A stretch of DNA of 64,000 nucleotides. Source: Alkalimonas sp. GTDB lineage: Bacteria; Pseudomonadota; Gammaproteobacteria; Enterobacterales; Alteromonadaceae. The notes beneath the pieces were generated by a model that made no database searches, had not been told where the DNA came from, and saw only the letters and a list, made by a program, of their open reading frames with translations. Location: assembly GCF_020831925.1 (NCBI RefSeq), contig NZ_JAFIFQ010000002.1, forward strand, positions 1 to 64,000. Direction: 5' to 3'. Below, piece after piece: positions 32,891 through 43,600 of the stretch; within the stretch, counting starts at the first letter, position 1; each line of letters starts with the position of its first letter. The position numbers and the translations under genes were made by a program.

Positions 32891-35764
32891 TTAGAGTTCG
32901 ATAATGGGATAGCCTAACTCTTCAAGTTGTGGCAGCACTTTATCACGCTCTCCGACTACCACAATCACCATCTCTGCGGTATCCAGATACTGCTTTGCCA
33001 ACTGATTGATACGCTCTTGGCTGATGCTTTCTACCAACCGATTGCGCTGTTCAGTAAACTCAGGGCCACTGTTAAACTCCAACATTTGTGCCATGAATCC
33101 AAGCTTGGCACTGGGTGTTTCGTAGCGTAATGCCTCAGACTGATTGATAGCATTGCGCATAAACTGCAGCTCTTCAGCAGTTATACCGGACGAGCGATAG
33201 TGATCAATCTCGAACATAAACTCACGGATTGCAGCCGCAGTCACATCGGAACGTACTGAAGCTGATGCCGTAAATAAACCTGAGAACTGATCACCCGAGA
33301 ACCAGCTGCGGGCACCGTAGGTGTAGCCTTTGTCTTCGCGCAGATTCAGGTTGATCCGGCTGTTGAAGGCTCCCCCGAGTACAAAGTTCATCAAGGTTGC
33401 TTCGTAAAATTCACCAGTCAGATCACGTGGCAGAGCTGGCCGGCCAATGCGGATATCAGAGTGCGGTGAATTGTCTTTATGCATCAGATAGACGGTGGCT
33501 GTTTTGACCTCAGGGTGCTCCACTGTTAATTCAAGTGCAGCTCCTTCACCTTGCCAATGTGCCAGTAAGCCACTCAACACAGGGCTTAACTCAGGCTCGG
33601 ACAGATCGGAAACGGCTATCAGCTTGCCACCTGCAGGCTTGAACTGCTGCTGATAATAAGCTTTGATATCCTCGACTGTCATGGCAGCGATGCTTTCCTG
33701 AGTACCGGTGCCAGCTAAGGCGGCAATGCTGTCGCCATACATCAATTGGCGATACGCATTATTGGCCAGGAAACTGCCATCTTTTAAGCTGTGTTCTAAC
33801 CCTTGCAGAGCTTGCTGTTGCAACCGCTGAAAATCCTCCTCTTTAAAAGCCGGCCGCAGCAGAATTTCCTCTACCAACTCCAAAGTAGCCGCCAGGTTCG
33901 AGGTAAGGCTTGAAATAAAGACATTGATGTCCTGGTCGTTAGCACTGGCTCGTACGCTACTACCCAGTAGATCCAACGCCATACTGATCTCTTCAGCACT
34001 AAAGTTCTGTGTGCTTTCACGCAGCATAGAGGCAAGCATCGCTGCCAGTCCAGCTTGCTCCGGGCTATTGTAAAAATTACCAGCCGGTATTTTCAGCAAT
34101 AAAGCTGTAGTTGGTGTCTCGTCATTTTCAGTCGCCAGCACGTCAATGCCATTGGCCAGTTGCATGCTCCAGGTTTCCGGAACACGAATGGCAGGATTTG
34201 CCCCCGCAACCGGCATCACACTGCGGTCAAAATTATCCACCGCCCGGCGCATCGGCAAATCTGCCAACTGACTTTCGCTGACATCCAGTTCAGGGTCAAA
34301 GATACGTGGGGTAAAATTGTCTTCGGCAGCAATTAAATGCAATTGACCGCGCGGCACCACACTCATAATGACTCCTGGCTGCTCCAGCACATATTGCTGA
34401 TAAACCCGAAGTACATCTTCTTCTGTAATGGCCTGATAGCTTGCCAAAATATCAGCAATACGATCCGGCTGATTGAAAAAGGTTTGGTTGTAAGCCAACT
34501 GACTGACTTTGCCGGATACACTTTGCAAGCCAAAAATACTGCGAGCTTCAATCGCAGCTTTAGCACGGTTTAAATCGTTATCCAACACACCTCGCTGCTG
34601 AATATCCGCCAGGTTTTGCCGGATAATGGCTTCGATATCGGCCAGGTTCTTCCCTGCCGCAGGATGTGCCAATGCCATCATGGTAAATGTACAGGCCAGC
34701 TCCATGCAGCTATGTCCGGCACTCGCCTGTACAGCAATACTGGGGCGAACCAAGCTCTGATAGAGTAATGAGTTATTACCCGAACCAAGAATGTCAGCCA
34801 ACACATTGAGTGCCGGGGCATCGGGATGACCAACATAGACGGTTGGAATGCTGATAAATAGCAAAGGAAGATGGACGTTGTCTTCCATCGAAATGTAGCG
34901 ATTCTCCGATAGTCTGGCTGGCGATTTTTCCATAGCAGTTACTTCAGGTCCCCGTGGAATTGGGCCAAAGTATTTTTCCACCAACGGCAACACCTGCTCG
35001 GTGTCCACAGCGCCACCTATAGTGAGTACCGCATTATTAGGCCCATACCAGCGCAAAAAAAACTGTTTTAAATCCGCCATGGTGGTGCGATCAATGTCAT
35101 CCATATGACCAATCACCGGCCAGGAATATGGGTGGCCGAAATCATACATAGCTTGAGATACCCGCTCCCACAGCCGGCCATAAGGGCGATTATCCACCAT
35201 CTGACCACGCTCATTTTTTACCGTGGCCTGCTGCACATCAAACTGCTCCTGTGTGACTGCATCGAGGAAAAAGCCCATCCGATCAGCTTCTAACCAGAGC
35301 ATTTTTTCCAACTGATTCACCGGCACTGTCTGAAAGTAATTGGTGCGATCTGCATTGGTAGTGCCGTTTAAAGTACCACCGGCCTCGGTCACAATTTTAA
35401 AGTGCTCTTCATCTGCTACGTTTTCAGAGCCTTGAAACATCATGTGCTCAAAAAAGTGAGCGAAACCGGATTTACCCAGCTCTTCCCGGGCTGAACCGAC
35501 ATGGTAGGTGACATCAACATGGACCAGTGGGTCCGAGTGGTCTTCGTGAATGATGACGGTCAGACCATTTGCAAGTTCAAATTTCTGATAAGGGATAGCC
35601 ACCACATCATCAGCAGGTTGATGCTGTTCTAGCAGTATGATTCCACCGGGGAGTGAGCTACTGTATTGGTGCGCGCAGGCGGCCACTCCAATCGCACATA
35701 AAGCGGTAAGTGTTAATTTGGATAGTTGCAAAGGAAGCTCCAGCTTGGATGTCATTTTCTTCAC
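32891..35764 (-). CDS. M16 family zinc metallopeptidase, two-domain, lipoprotein-like signal
   Basis: HXXEH motif in 'GFAHFFEHMMFQGSENV', 'GGTLNGTTNADRTNYFQTVP', C-terminal inactive repeat 'NLREDKGYTYGARSWF'. Confidence 0.95.
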   Translation of the reverse strand: MKKMTSKLELPLQLSKLTLTALCAIGVAACAHQYSSSLPGGIILLEQHQPADDVVAIPYQKFELANGLTVIIHEDHSDPLVHVDVTYHVGSAREELGKSGFAHFFEHMMFQGSENVADEEHFKIVTEAGGTLNGTTNADRTNYFQTVPVNQLEKMLWLEADRMGFFLDAVTQEQFDVQQATVKNERGQMVDNRPYGRLWERVSQAMYDFGHPYSWPVIGHMDDIDRTTMADLKQFFLRWYGPNNAVLTIGGAVDTEQVLPLVEKYFGPIPRGPEVTAMEKSPARLSENRYISMEDNVHLPLLFISIPTVYVGHPDAPALNVLADILGSGNNSLLYQSLVRPSIAVQASAGHSCMELACTFTMMALAHPAAGKNLADIEAIIRQNLADIQQRGVLDNDLNRAKAAIEARSIFGLQSVSGKVSQLAYNQTFFNQPDRIADILASYQAITEEDVLRVYQQYVLEQPGVIMSVVPRGQLHLIAAEDNFTPRIFDPELDVSESQLADLPMRRAVDNFDRSVMPVAGANPAIRVPETWSMQLANGIDVLATENDETPTTALLLKIPAGNFYNSPEQAGLAAMLASMLRESTQNFSAEEISMALDLLGSSVRASANDQDINVFISSLTSNLAATLELVEEILLRPAFKEEDFQRLQQQALQGLEHSLKDGSFLANNAYRQLMYGDSIAALAGTGTQESIAAMTVEDIKAYYQQQFKPAGGKLIAVSDLSEPELSPVLSGLLAHWQGEGAALELTVEHPEVKTATVYLMHKDNSPHSDIRIGRPALPRDLTGEFYEATLMNFVLGGAFNSRINLNLREDKGYTYGARSWFSGDQFSGLFTASASVRSDVTAAAIREFMFEIDHYRSSGITAEELQFMRNAINQSEALRYETPSAKLGFMAQMLEFNSGPEFTEQRNRLVESISQERINQLAKQYLDTAEMVIVVVGERDKVLPQLEELGYPIIEL

Positions 35765-35897
35765 GATTTAATCACAAAGTGGTACTGCTGTTAAGGCAAC
35801 AAGTTGTAACAAAGTATATCCCCTGGCAAAGCGGAATTCATTGCTCGTTCAGTTGCGAAGCACTATGCTGCTTTAAACTCTTGATGATTGGGCCATT

Positions 35898-38477
35898 ATG
35901 CGTCGTTTCTTTCGTATTTTCAGCCTAAGCCTGACTTTACTGCTTGCCTTGCTGCTAGCAGCCTTTTTGTGGGTTCAACACCAACTTCGTCAGCTTCCCG
36001 TCACTCATCTTGATTACCAAATCAGCAACTGGGGCCTGCGTGAACTGCAACTGGAGCATCTTAGCTTTGATTATTTGCTGGATGAGAGCCCGCTTCGCGT
36101 TGAACTCAAGCAGTTGACACTTTGCTGGCACTGGCGTAACTGGCGGCCACAACTGAATCAGTTAAGCATACAGCAGCTTGCCCTCAGATTAAACCAACTA
36201 CCTGCCACAGCAGAGCCTTCCGACAAGACGGTCATGCAGTTGCCTGATGAGTGGCTCTGGCCTGGCTGGCTGCCAACCCAGAACCGCATAGACCAACTGC
36301 TGTTGGACCTACCTTGTGGCGAGCAACGGTGTCACTACCATGGCAGCCTGAAACTGGACTCTGCCGACCAACTGAGTGCTAACTTGCAACTGGCACCGCA
36401 GCATCAACCCGACAAACAGCTGGAACTGCAACTAGGCTATCAGTTACAACAACAATGGCCAGACATCCGTTTGCAACTTCATGTCACAGACTTGCTTCAG
36501 TTGCAGTTGCTTAGCAGCCTGCAAGCAGCGCAAGCGGATGCTATCCAGGCACACTGGCAAGGCGATATGACGCTTACCCTTCAGCCTCCACCAGCTTGGT
36601 TGCTGGCCGAGCTTTCCCAATGGCAAGTGACACTGCCCGAAGCCTGGCTGCAACAATTTCAACAGGACGTCACCGCCAACAGCCAGTGGCAGTTTGCCGT
36701 GCCCATTCACCTTAGCCCGCAGCCATGGCAACAGCTGACGGGCTCCATGCAACTTCAGCTCAGCAGCCCAAGCCCCTTGTATCTGCCTGAGTTAGGGCTG
36801 ATAACCGCCGAATTACAAGCAAGTGCTGAATTTCAACAAGGCCAGTTAGCACCGTTTCGGCTAGCGGCTGGCGGTAAGTTAAGTGAGCTGCAATTGCCAG
36901 GGGCACTGACCGAGCTTGGCTTTCAGGCTGAACCGCTGTATTGGAGCCTAAGCAGTCAGCACAGTGAGGCTTTAAGCCTGTCTGAACTGCCCCTGCAGTT
37001 CCTGGTTGCATCCGCAGATCGCAAACAGCAACTAAGAGCCGAGTTTCAACTGGATCTACCAGAGCAACAAGCGATCGTTGAGCAGCTGCATCTGCAGCTG
37101 GCGCAGAATGAGATCAAATCCGGTGACTGGCAGTTAAGCCAGTTCCAACTAAACAGCAGCCTGAGCGGCGTGCTTAGCGCTAACTCGATTGAGTTGGTTA
37201 GTCTGAAGCCATTGCAGCTGCAAGCTGTCGTGCAAAACCCGGCATTGGAGCTAAGCTTAGCTCAAATGACTATGGAGCTGGATGAGTTAGAGCTGTCCTC
37301 TTCGGACACTGAAAACCAAGCAGCTAGCAGCCAGCAACGCTTTTCGGGCAAAGCCTCACTGAGTGCCAAGCAACTGCTACATCCTGCACTGAAACCGCTG
37401 GACTGGCAATGGCAAGGGCGCTTGCAGGCCAGTAGCAGTCAGAGTTGGCAGTTCACTGCGAAAGGCGAACTAACCGCATCTTCCGGCCTGGAGTTTCAAA
37501 CGGACTTACAAGCAGTTCCAGACACTTTGTCACTTAGCTGGCAATTGGCTGATGTCTTTCTGTTAGCCGGCAATACACTGGCTACAACGCTAGCCGACTG
37601 GCCTGAGCTACTGACCTTGCAACGCGGACGAATCAAACATCAGGGAGAGCTTATCGCACCGCTGTCTGGCGAAAGTTACCAGCTGTCTAGCAGCACTGAG
37701 TTACTCGATCTGGCTGGTTTTTACGACACCACCCTCTTTCGTGGTCTGAGCAGCCAACTGCAGCTCAGCGCGGATGCGGAGCTGCTCCAGCTTGGCATCA
37801 CACGTCTTACTCTGCAACAGTTTGAGCAAGGCGTGGTTGGTGGCCCCTTGCAATTGGCGGCAGAGTATCGGGCCCAATGGGATGCGCCGGCGTCAGGTAA
37901 GCTCGAGCTGCACAACAACGAGCTTATCTTGTTCAATGGCCGGATAAAATTACCGCCTATGGTACTGGATCTGGCTCAGCAAGAATGGTTGTTGCCACTG
38001 CACATTCATCAACTGGATTTGCAGCAACTGCTGACCCAGCACCCGACATCGGATTTAACCGGTCAGGGTTTGATTAACGGCCAGATCCCGCTGATTATTT
38101 CTGCGCGCGGAGTTGAAGTGGCTAGTGGTCGCTTGCAGGCGGAAGAACCAGGCGGTAGGTTAAGCTATCGCTCACCGCAAGCGAAAGGCATGGCCGCCAG
38201 CAATCCGGGCATGAAAACGATCGTTGCTGCTCTGGATGACTTCCACTACTCTGTGCTTAGCAGCGACGTCAGCTACAGCACAGATGGTCATCTAACGCTG
38301 GCACTGCGACTGGAAGGCCGCAACCCTGCCATGGAAGGAGGCAGACCAGTACACCTTAATATTACGCTGGAAGAGAACATTCCGGCGCTGATAACCAGTT
38401 TGCAATTGACCAATCAACTGAACGAAGTGATTCAAAAACGGGTCCGGGAGCGGTTGCAACGACCGCGCCAGCCTTAA
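35898..38477 (+). CDS. ydbH: YdbH family AsmA/TamB-like intermembrane protein
   Basis: 859 aa, N-terminal TM, C-term 'LSYRSPQAKGMAASNPGMKTIVAALDDFHYSVLSSDVSYSTDGHLTLALRLEGRNPAMEGGRPVHLNITLEENIPALITSLQL'; followed by ynbE and ydbL. Confidence 0.93.
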   Translation: MRRFFRIFSLSLTLLLALLLAAFLWVQHQLRQLPVTHLDYQISNWGLRELQLEHLSFDYLLDESPLRVELKQLTLCWHWRNWRPQLNQLSIQQLALRLNQLPATAEPSDKTVMQLPDEWLWPGWLPTQNRIDQLLLDLPCGEQRCHYHGSLKLDSADQLSANLQLAPQHQPDKQLELQLGYQLQQQWPDIRLQLHVTDLLQLQLLSSLQAAQADAIQAHWQGDMTLTLQPPPAWLLAELSQWQVTLPEAWLQQFQQDVTANSQWQFAVPIHLSPQPWQQLTGSMQLQLSSPSPLYLPELGLITAELQASAEFQQGQLAPFRLAAGGKLSELQLPGALTELGFQAEPLYWSLSSQHSEALSLSELPLQFLVASADRKQQLRAEFQLDLPEQQAIVEQLHLQLAQNEIKSGDWQLSQFQLNSSLSGVLSANSIELVSLKPLQLQAVVQNPALELSLAQMTMELDELELSSSDTENQAASSQQRFSGKASLSAKQLLHPALKPLDWQWQGRLQASSSQSWQFTAKGELTASSGLEFQTDLQAVPDTLSLSWQLADVFLLAGNTLATTLADWPELLTLQRGRIKHQGELIAPLSGESYQLSSSTELLDLAGFYDTTLFRGLSSQLQLSADAELLQLGITRLTLQQFEQGVVGGPLQLAAEYRAQWDAPASGKLELHNNELILFNGRIKLPPMVLDLAQQEWLLPLHIHQLDLQQLLTQHPTSDLTGQGLINGQIPLIISARGVEVASGRLQAEEPGGRLSYRSPQAKGMAASNPGMKTIVAALDDFHYSVLSSDVSYSTDGHLTLALRLEGRNPAMEGGRPVHLNITLEENIPALITSLQLTNQLNEVIQKRVRERLQRPRQP

Positions 38478-38489
38478 GGAGGAAACACC

Positions 38490-38678
38490 ATGTACACCAA
38501 AGTGATCACCTTGCTTGCGTTGTCGCTGTGGCTAAGCGGTTGCACCCCAACCGTCCAGGTAGCCGCGCCAACCGAGCCAATTACTATCAACCTGAATGTG
38601 AAAATTGAACATGAGATCCTGATCCGGGTCGACCGCGAGCTGGATCAGTTGTTCAGTGATTCCAGTGGCTTATTCTAA
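38490..38678 (+). CDS. ynbE: YnbE family lipoprotein
   Basis: 62 aa, 'LSGCTPTVQVAAPTEPITINLNVKIEHEILIRVDRELDQLF'. Confidence 0.93.
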   Translation: MYTKVITLLALSLWLSGCTPTVQVAAPTEPITINLNVKIEHEILIRVDRELDQLFSDSSGLF

Positions 38679-38685
38679 GGAGAGC

Positions 38686-39042
38686 ATGATGAAAGCAACA
38701 ACAACCTTTCGTACCCTGCTAGCGACTTTGTTGCTGGTTTTCGCCCTGCCGGTTCTGGCGATGAATCTACAACAAGCCATGAATGCGTTAGGCCCGGCTA
38801 AAGAACAAGGCCTGATCGGCGAGCAAGTCAATGGCTACCTGGGGGTGGTGCAAGCGAGCGCGGAAGCGCAGCAAATTGTTGAGTTAATCAACGATGCCCG
38901 CCGCGCTGAATACAGCCGTATTGCCCGAGACAACAACATCGCTGTAGCCGATGTCGAAGCCCGGGCCGGACAACGGGCCATCGAGCGCACCCCGGCGGGC
39001 CAGTTTATTAAACTGGATGGTCAGTGGGTCAGAAAGCGCTGA
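38686..39042 (+). CDS. ydbL: YdbL family (DUF1318) periplasmic protein
   Basis: 'MNLQQAMNALGPAKEQGLIGEQVNGYLGVV...VNDARRAEYSRIARDNNI'-type DUF1318 sequence. Confidence 0.92.
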   Translation: MMKATTTFRTLLATLLLVFALPVLAMNLQQAMNALGPAKEQGLIGEQVNGYLGVVQASAEAQQIVELINDARRAEYSRIARDNNIAVADVEARAGQRAIERTPAGQFIKLDGQWVRKR

Positions 39043-39052
39043 AATAAGGCTG

Positions 39053-40528
39053 ATGCAAAACCTGCTCTACAACACTAAGCAAATTCGGGCCATCGAGCAG
39101 CAGGCTATTGCTGAGCTGGCTCAGGGCGACTTTGTGCTGATGCAGCAAGCAGCAAGCGCCCTGCTCGGTTTACTGAAGCAACGCTGGCCCAGCCGTAAAA
39201 GCTTACTGGTGTATGCGGGTAACGGCAACAATGGTGGTGATGGTTACCTGCTGGCCGCATACGCCAAAGCCGAAGGCTACCGTGTTGCCATTAAGTGCAT
39301 TGGCGATCATAGCAAACTGCCGAATGCTGCCATGATGGCAAAACAAGCAGCAGAGCAAGCCCAGATCCCCTTACTAAGCCTGGACGATTCTTTCAAGGCC
39401 GATGTGCTGGTAGATGCGCTATTGGGCATTGGTTTAAATCGCCCAGTAAACGGGCATTACGCCAGCGCCATTGAGCAAATAAACCTGAACACTGCACCGG
39501 TAGTAGCCGTTGATGTTCCTTCTGGCCTTTGCGCCGATACCGGTCAGGTTTTGGGCACCGCGGTGCTGGCCGCAGTAACCCTGAGTTTTATTGGCTACAA
39601 AGTCGGTTTATTTACAGCGGATGGACCGGATCATTGCGGTGACTTGTTGCTGGAACCTTTGTCCATACCACAGCATGTACTGGCAGCTCAGGACTGCAGT
39701 ACCAGCCTGGTACCAGGGCCGCAATTACTAACACAACTAAAACCAAGACGTACTAACTTCCATAAAGGCCAGGCAGGCCATGTGGTGATCCTTGGTGGTG
39801 ACTTTGGCATGGCAGGTGCCCCCTTACTCAGTGCTGAAGCGGCGCTGCGCTGTGGTGCGGGTTTAGTCACGGTCCTTACTCGTAAGGAGCATGTTGCAGC
39901 TTTAGTAGCTCGAAGACCTGAATGCATGGTACATGGCGTGGAAGCGCAGCAAGACTTGCACCCTTATCTGCTCAAAGCCAATGTGATTGTTGCAGGCCCC
40001 GGGCTCGGTCAGCAGTTTTGGGGTCAGCAGTTATTGCAGCAAGTACTGGCACAGGACAAAGCCTTACTGTTGGATGCCGATGCACTGAACCTTTTAGCAC
40101 AGCAAACACCCCCTCATCATAAGCAATTGATCCTTACACCGCATCCTGGTGAAGCCGCTCGCTTGCTGAAATGCAGTAACCAGGAGGTACAACAGAGTCG
40201 GCTGAAAACAGTCAACGCCTTGCGTCATCAGTATCAGGCTACCGTGCTGCTCAAAGGGAATGGCAGCCTGGTTGCAGGCACAGATGGTGTACAACTGCTG
40301 AATGCCGGCAACCCGGGCATGGCTTCTGCCGGTATGGGCGACCTGCTGAGCGGTATTATTGCAGCTTTATGGGCGCAGGGCCTTAGTGCCTGTGATGCGA
40401 CCGCTCTTGGCGGCTGGCTGCATGCCACCGCGGCAGACCGGCTGGCAGCACGTCATGGTCAGCGCGGCTTGTTGGCGTTGGATCTGCTGGAGCAGGTGCG
40501 CGCACTGCTTAACCAACAAAGCGCTTGA
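39053..40528 (+). CDS. nnr: Bifunctional NAD(P)H-hydrate epimerase / ADP-dependent dehydratase
   Basis: 'LLVYAGNGNNGGDGYLLAAYAKAEGYRV' (YjeF N) and 'NPGMASAGMGDLLSGIIAAL' (carbohydrate kinase-like); start set at MQNLLYNTKQIR (39053). Confidence 0.95.
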   Translation: MQNLLYNTKQIRAIEQQAIAELAQGDFVLMQQAASALLGLLKQRWPSRKSLLVYAGNGNNGGDGYLLAAYAKAEGYRVAIKCIGDHSKLPNAAMMAKQAAEQAQIPLLSLDDSFKADVLVDALLGIGLNRPVNGHYASAIEQINLNTAPVVAVDVPSGLCADTGQVLGTAVLAAVTLSFIGYKVGLFTADGPDHCGDLLLEPLSIPQHVLAAQDCSTSLVPGPQLLTQLKPRRTNFHKGQAGHVVILGGDFGMAGAPLLSAEAALRCGAGLVTVLTRKEHVAALVARRPECMVHGVEAQQDLHPYLLKANVIVAGPGLGQQFWGQQLLQQVLAQDKALLLDADALNLLAQQTPPHHKQLILTPHPGEAARLLKCSNQEVQQSRLKTVNALRHQYQATVLLKGNGSLVAGTDGVQLLNAGNPGMASAGMGDLLSGIIAALWAQGLSACDATALGGWLHATAADRLAARHGQRGLLALDLLEQVRALLNQQSA

Positions 40529-40611
40529 TAATTTCACTACACCCATTGATTTCAACAACTTAATCACCTATCTTTTAGACTGTAGCAGTAATAAAGGCCA
40601 GCAATCGCACC

Positions 40612-43600
40612 ATGCCTGCTCATTCCTTGCTCAAACAGAGCTTATTCCTAAACACCCGGTGGCTGTTGTGCGTTTGCATTGTCTGCAGCTGTTTTATCCA
40701 TGCTTTGGCTCAGCCTTTCCCTCCGCCACCCTCCCTGTTCTTTCAAACCGGCAATCACCAGCAAATCCCTGAACACATTGTGACCACAATCGAGCAGGAT
40801 AACAGTGGCTTCTTATGGATTGGCACCGCCAGTGGCCTGGTGCGATACGATGGCTACCGGTTTTTACGTTTTAGTCATCAGGCGGAGCAAGCCAACAGCC
40901 TGAGCGGCAACTTTATACAGTCACTGTTAATACGACAGAATGGTGATTTGTGGGTGGCGGCAGTCCCAGGCGGTTTAAGTCGCTACCTGCCGAAAGTCGC
41001 AGCCTTTGAGCGTTTCGATGACTTCCCGTCTGAACAAGCTGCTTTTTGGCACAGTGCTCAGACGCTGGCTGAAGATCAGCAACAACAGCTGTGGGTTGGC
41101 AGTCGCAATGGGCTGGCCCGGATCTCCGTCACTGGCCAGGCTGACATTCTCTCTGCCGATGCCCTGGAGAACATCAATGTCAGAGCTTTGCTGGTGGATG
41201 CAGATAATCAGCTCTGGATAGGGCATCGCCAAGGCCTGCTGAGGCTGGATCTGAATTCAGAATCGATGCAGCCCAAGGTATTTGACCAATTAACTGGCCA
41301 GAGTGTGCTTAGCCTGAAAGCAGCACCGGATGGTAGCATCTGGGTAGGCAGTGCTAGCGCCGGCGTTTTCTGGTTGCAAAAAGGCGATGATGCACTCAAA
41401 CCTTTTGCCGCTCCGGACACCACAGAAGCACCAAGCCCGGTGCATGATCTGCTGCACCGGGGTGATAATGAAATCTGGCTAGCCAGGCTGGGTGGCATTG
41501 AACGCTGGCAACGAACACCACAACAGCTGCTGAATCGTTTTGAGCCGGATCCATCCGATCGGTACTCCTTATCGCACAGCGATGTAAGGGTGCTATTCCA
41601 GGATCAACAGCAGTTGATCTGGGTTGGCAGCTTTGGCGGCGGCTTGCAGCATTACCAAAGTTCCCATCAGGTTAGCATGCTGCGCTACAGTCTGAAGGAC
41701 AACCAGGGTATCTCTAACCCGGATATCAGCAGTATTCTGGAGCTCAGCAATGGCGATATTTGGCTTGGTACCCGAGGTTCGGGGGTTGATATTCTGCGTC
41801 CAGGTGTCGGTATTATCGCCCGTTTGCAGCAGGGACCTGGCCCAGAGCAATTGCAACAAGGCTTTATCACTGCTATGGCCCAGCAACAGGATGGCATGGT
41901 CTGGCTGGCGACTTATCCGGATGGGATTTATTGGGTAGAACCAGAGATCCATCGTATTGAGCGACTGCACGAGGCCAGTGCACTAAATGAAACCGTGAGG
42001 CGCTTTTTCATCGACAGTCAGCAACAGCTTTGGCTGGGAACCCAGCAAGGGGTTTATCGCTGGCAGAGCACCCCTGGTCTGCTTCAGCCTTTTCAATTAA
42101 TGGCAACTCAGCCTCAGGCAGATTACATCAATGCCATTACTGAAGACGCTTATGGTCAAATCTGGCTGGGTGGCGGGTCTGGCGGTTTGTACCGGCTGCA
42201 CCCTGATGACGATGCCGCCAGACTTGTCCACTTTGCCAACCGTGAGTCTCCCACGTTAAGCATCCTGGGTTTACTGGCTGAGGAAGACCGGCTGTGGCTC
42301 GATACCCCCCAGGGGTTGTATATTTTGGAGCATCTGGACGCGGAGCGCCCGGTGATAACCATGGTCACCCGAGGGCTTAAACAACACCAGGCCTTTGGTG
42401 CCAACCTGCTTAAGGATAGCCATGGTCGCTTATGGACCCAACAGCACCTGTACGACCCTGATAGCAAACAAAGCTTCAGCTTACCTGAAACCGCAGGCTT
42501 TGTGGTCGGAACCCCCTGGTTTCGCTCTTATTACCAAAGTCGCTCAGGCTTGATGCTGTTTGGCAGTACCGAGGGCTTGTTGCTGGTTGATGCCGACAAC
42601 TACCAGCCATGGTCTGCGGCCTTTCCGGAGCTTACCCTGACTTCAGTTCAACTTGATGGACAACCTGCTCCCTTGCCGGAACAACAACTGACACTGGCAC
42701 CCTACCAGCGAGGCTTTAGCCTGGAGTTTGCCGCGCTGGAGTTTCAGCAACCAGATGCCATCCGTTACCGCTATCAACTACTGGGTTTTGATCAAAGCTG
42801 GACGGAGGTCGATGCCACCCAACGCCAGCTTAGCTATACCAACCTGTGGCCTGGCCAGTATCAGTTGCAGGTTCAAAGCAGCAATTCGCTCGGTGTCTGG
42901 AACCCCCGGATGCTTGTGTTGGATGTGGTGATAGAACCAAAGATCTGGCAACAGCTTTGGTTCCAGTTACTTTGCCTGCTGCTGCTCAGCGGCTTGCTGG
43001 CAGCCTTGTACCTGTGGCGAATGCGGGCAGAAAAGCGCAAAGCCAGGCTACTTCGCCTGCAAGTTGCCCGTCAGCAACAAGAGCTACTGGTAGCACAAAA
43101 GCTACTGATAGAAAAAGAAAAAATGGCATCGCTTGGTCAGGTTGTTGCAGGTGTAGCCCATGAACTGAATACACCGCTTGGCATCGGTATGACATCCAGC
43201 ACTGTGCTGCTCAATGAAACAGAACAAATAGAGCAGCTGTTTCAACAGAAAAAAATTACCAATCAACGTATGCAGCAATTTCTGCAGCACTGCTTTGAGC
43301 ACTTGAAGCTGTTGATTAAAAATCTGGAGCGTAGCGCCGACCTGGTACATCACTTTAAGCAGGTCGCCGTTGATCAAACCGCCTGTCAATTGCAGCAGAT
43401 CCAGCTTCCCAACTGGTTGGATGATCGCCTGCGCCCCTATCGATTGAGTTACCCCGATGTGCGTATAGAACTTGTCTGTCCCAGTGTGCAGCTGCTGGTG
43501 CGGGCCCAGGCTCTGGAGCAAATTGTGTTTCAGTTGCTGCAAAACTGCTGCCTGCATGCCTTTAGCGAGACCACCGAAAAGCGGGTCTTGGTACAGTTTC

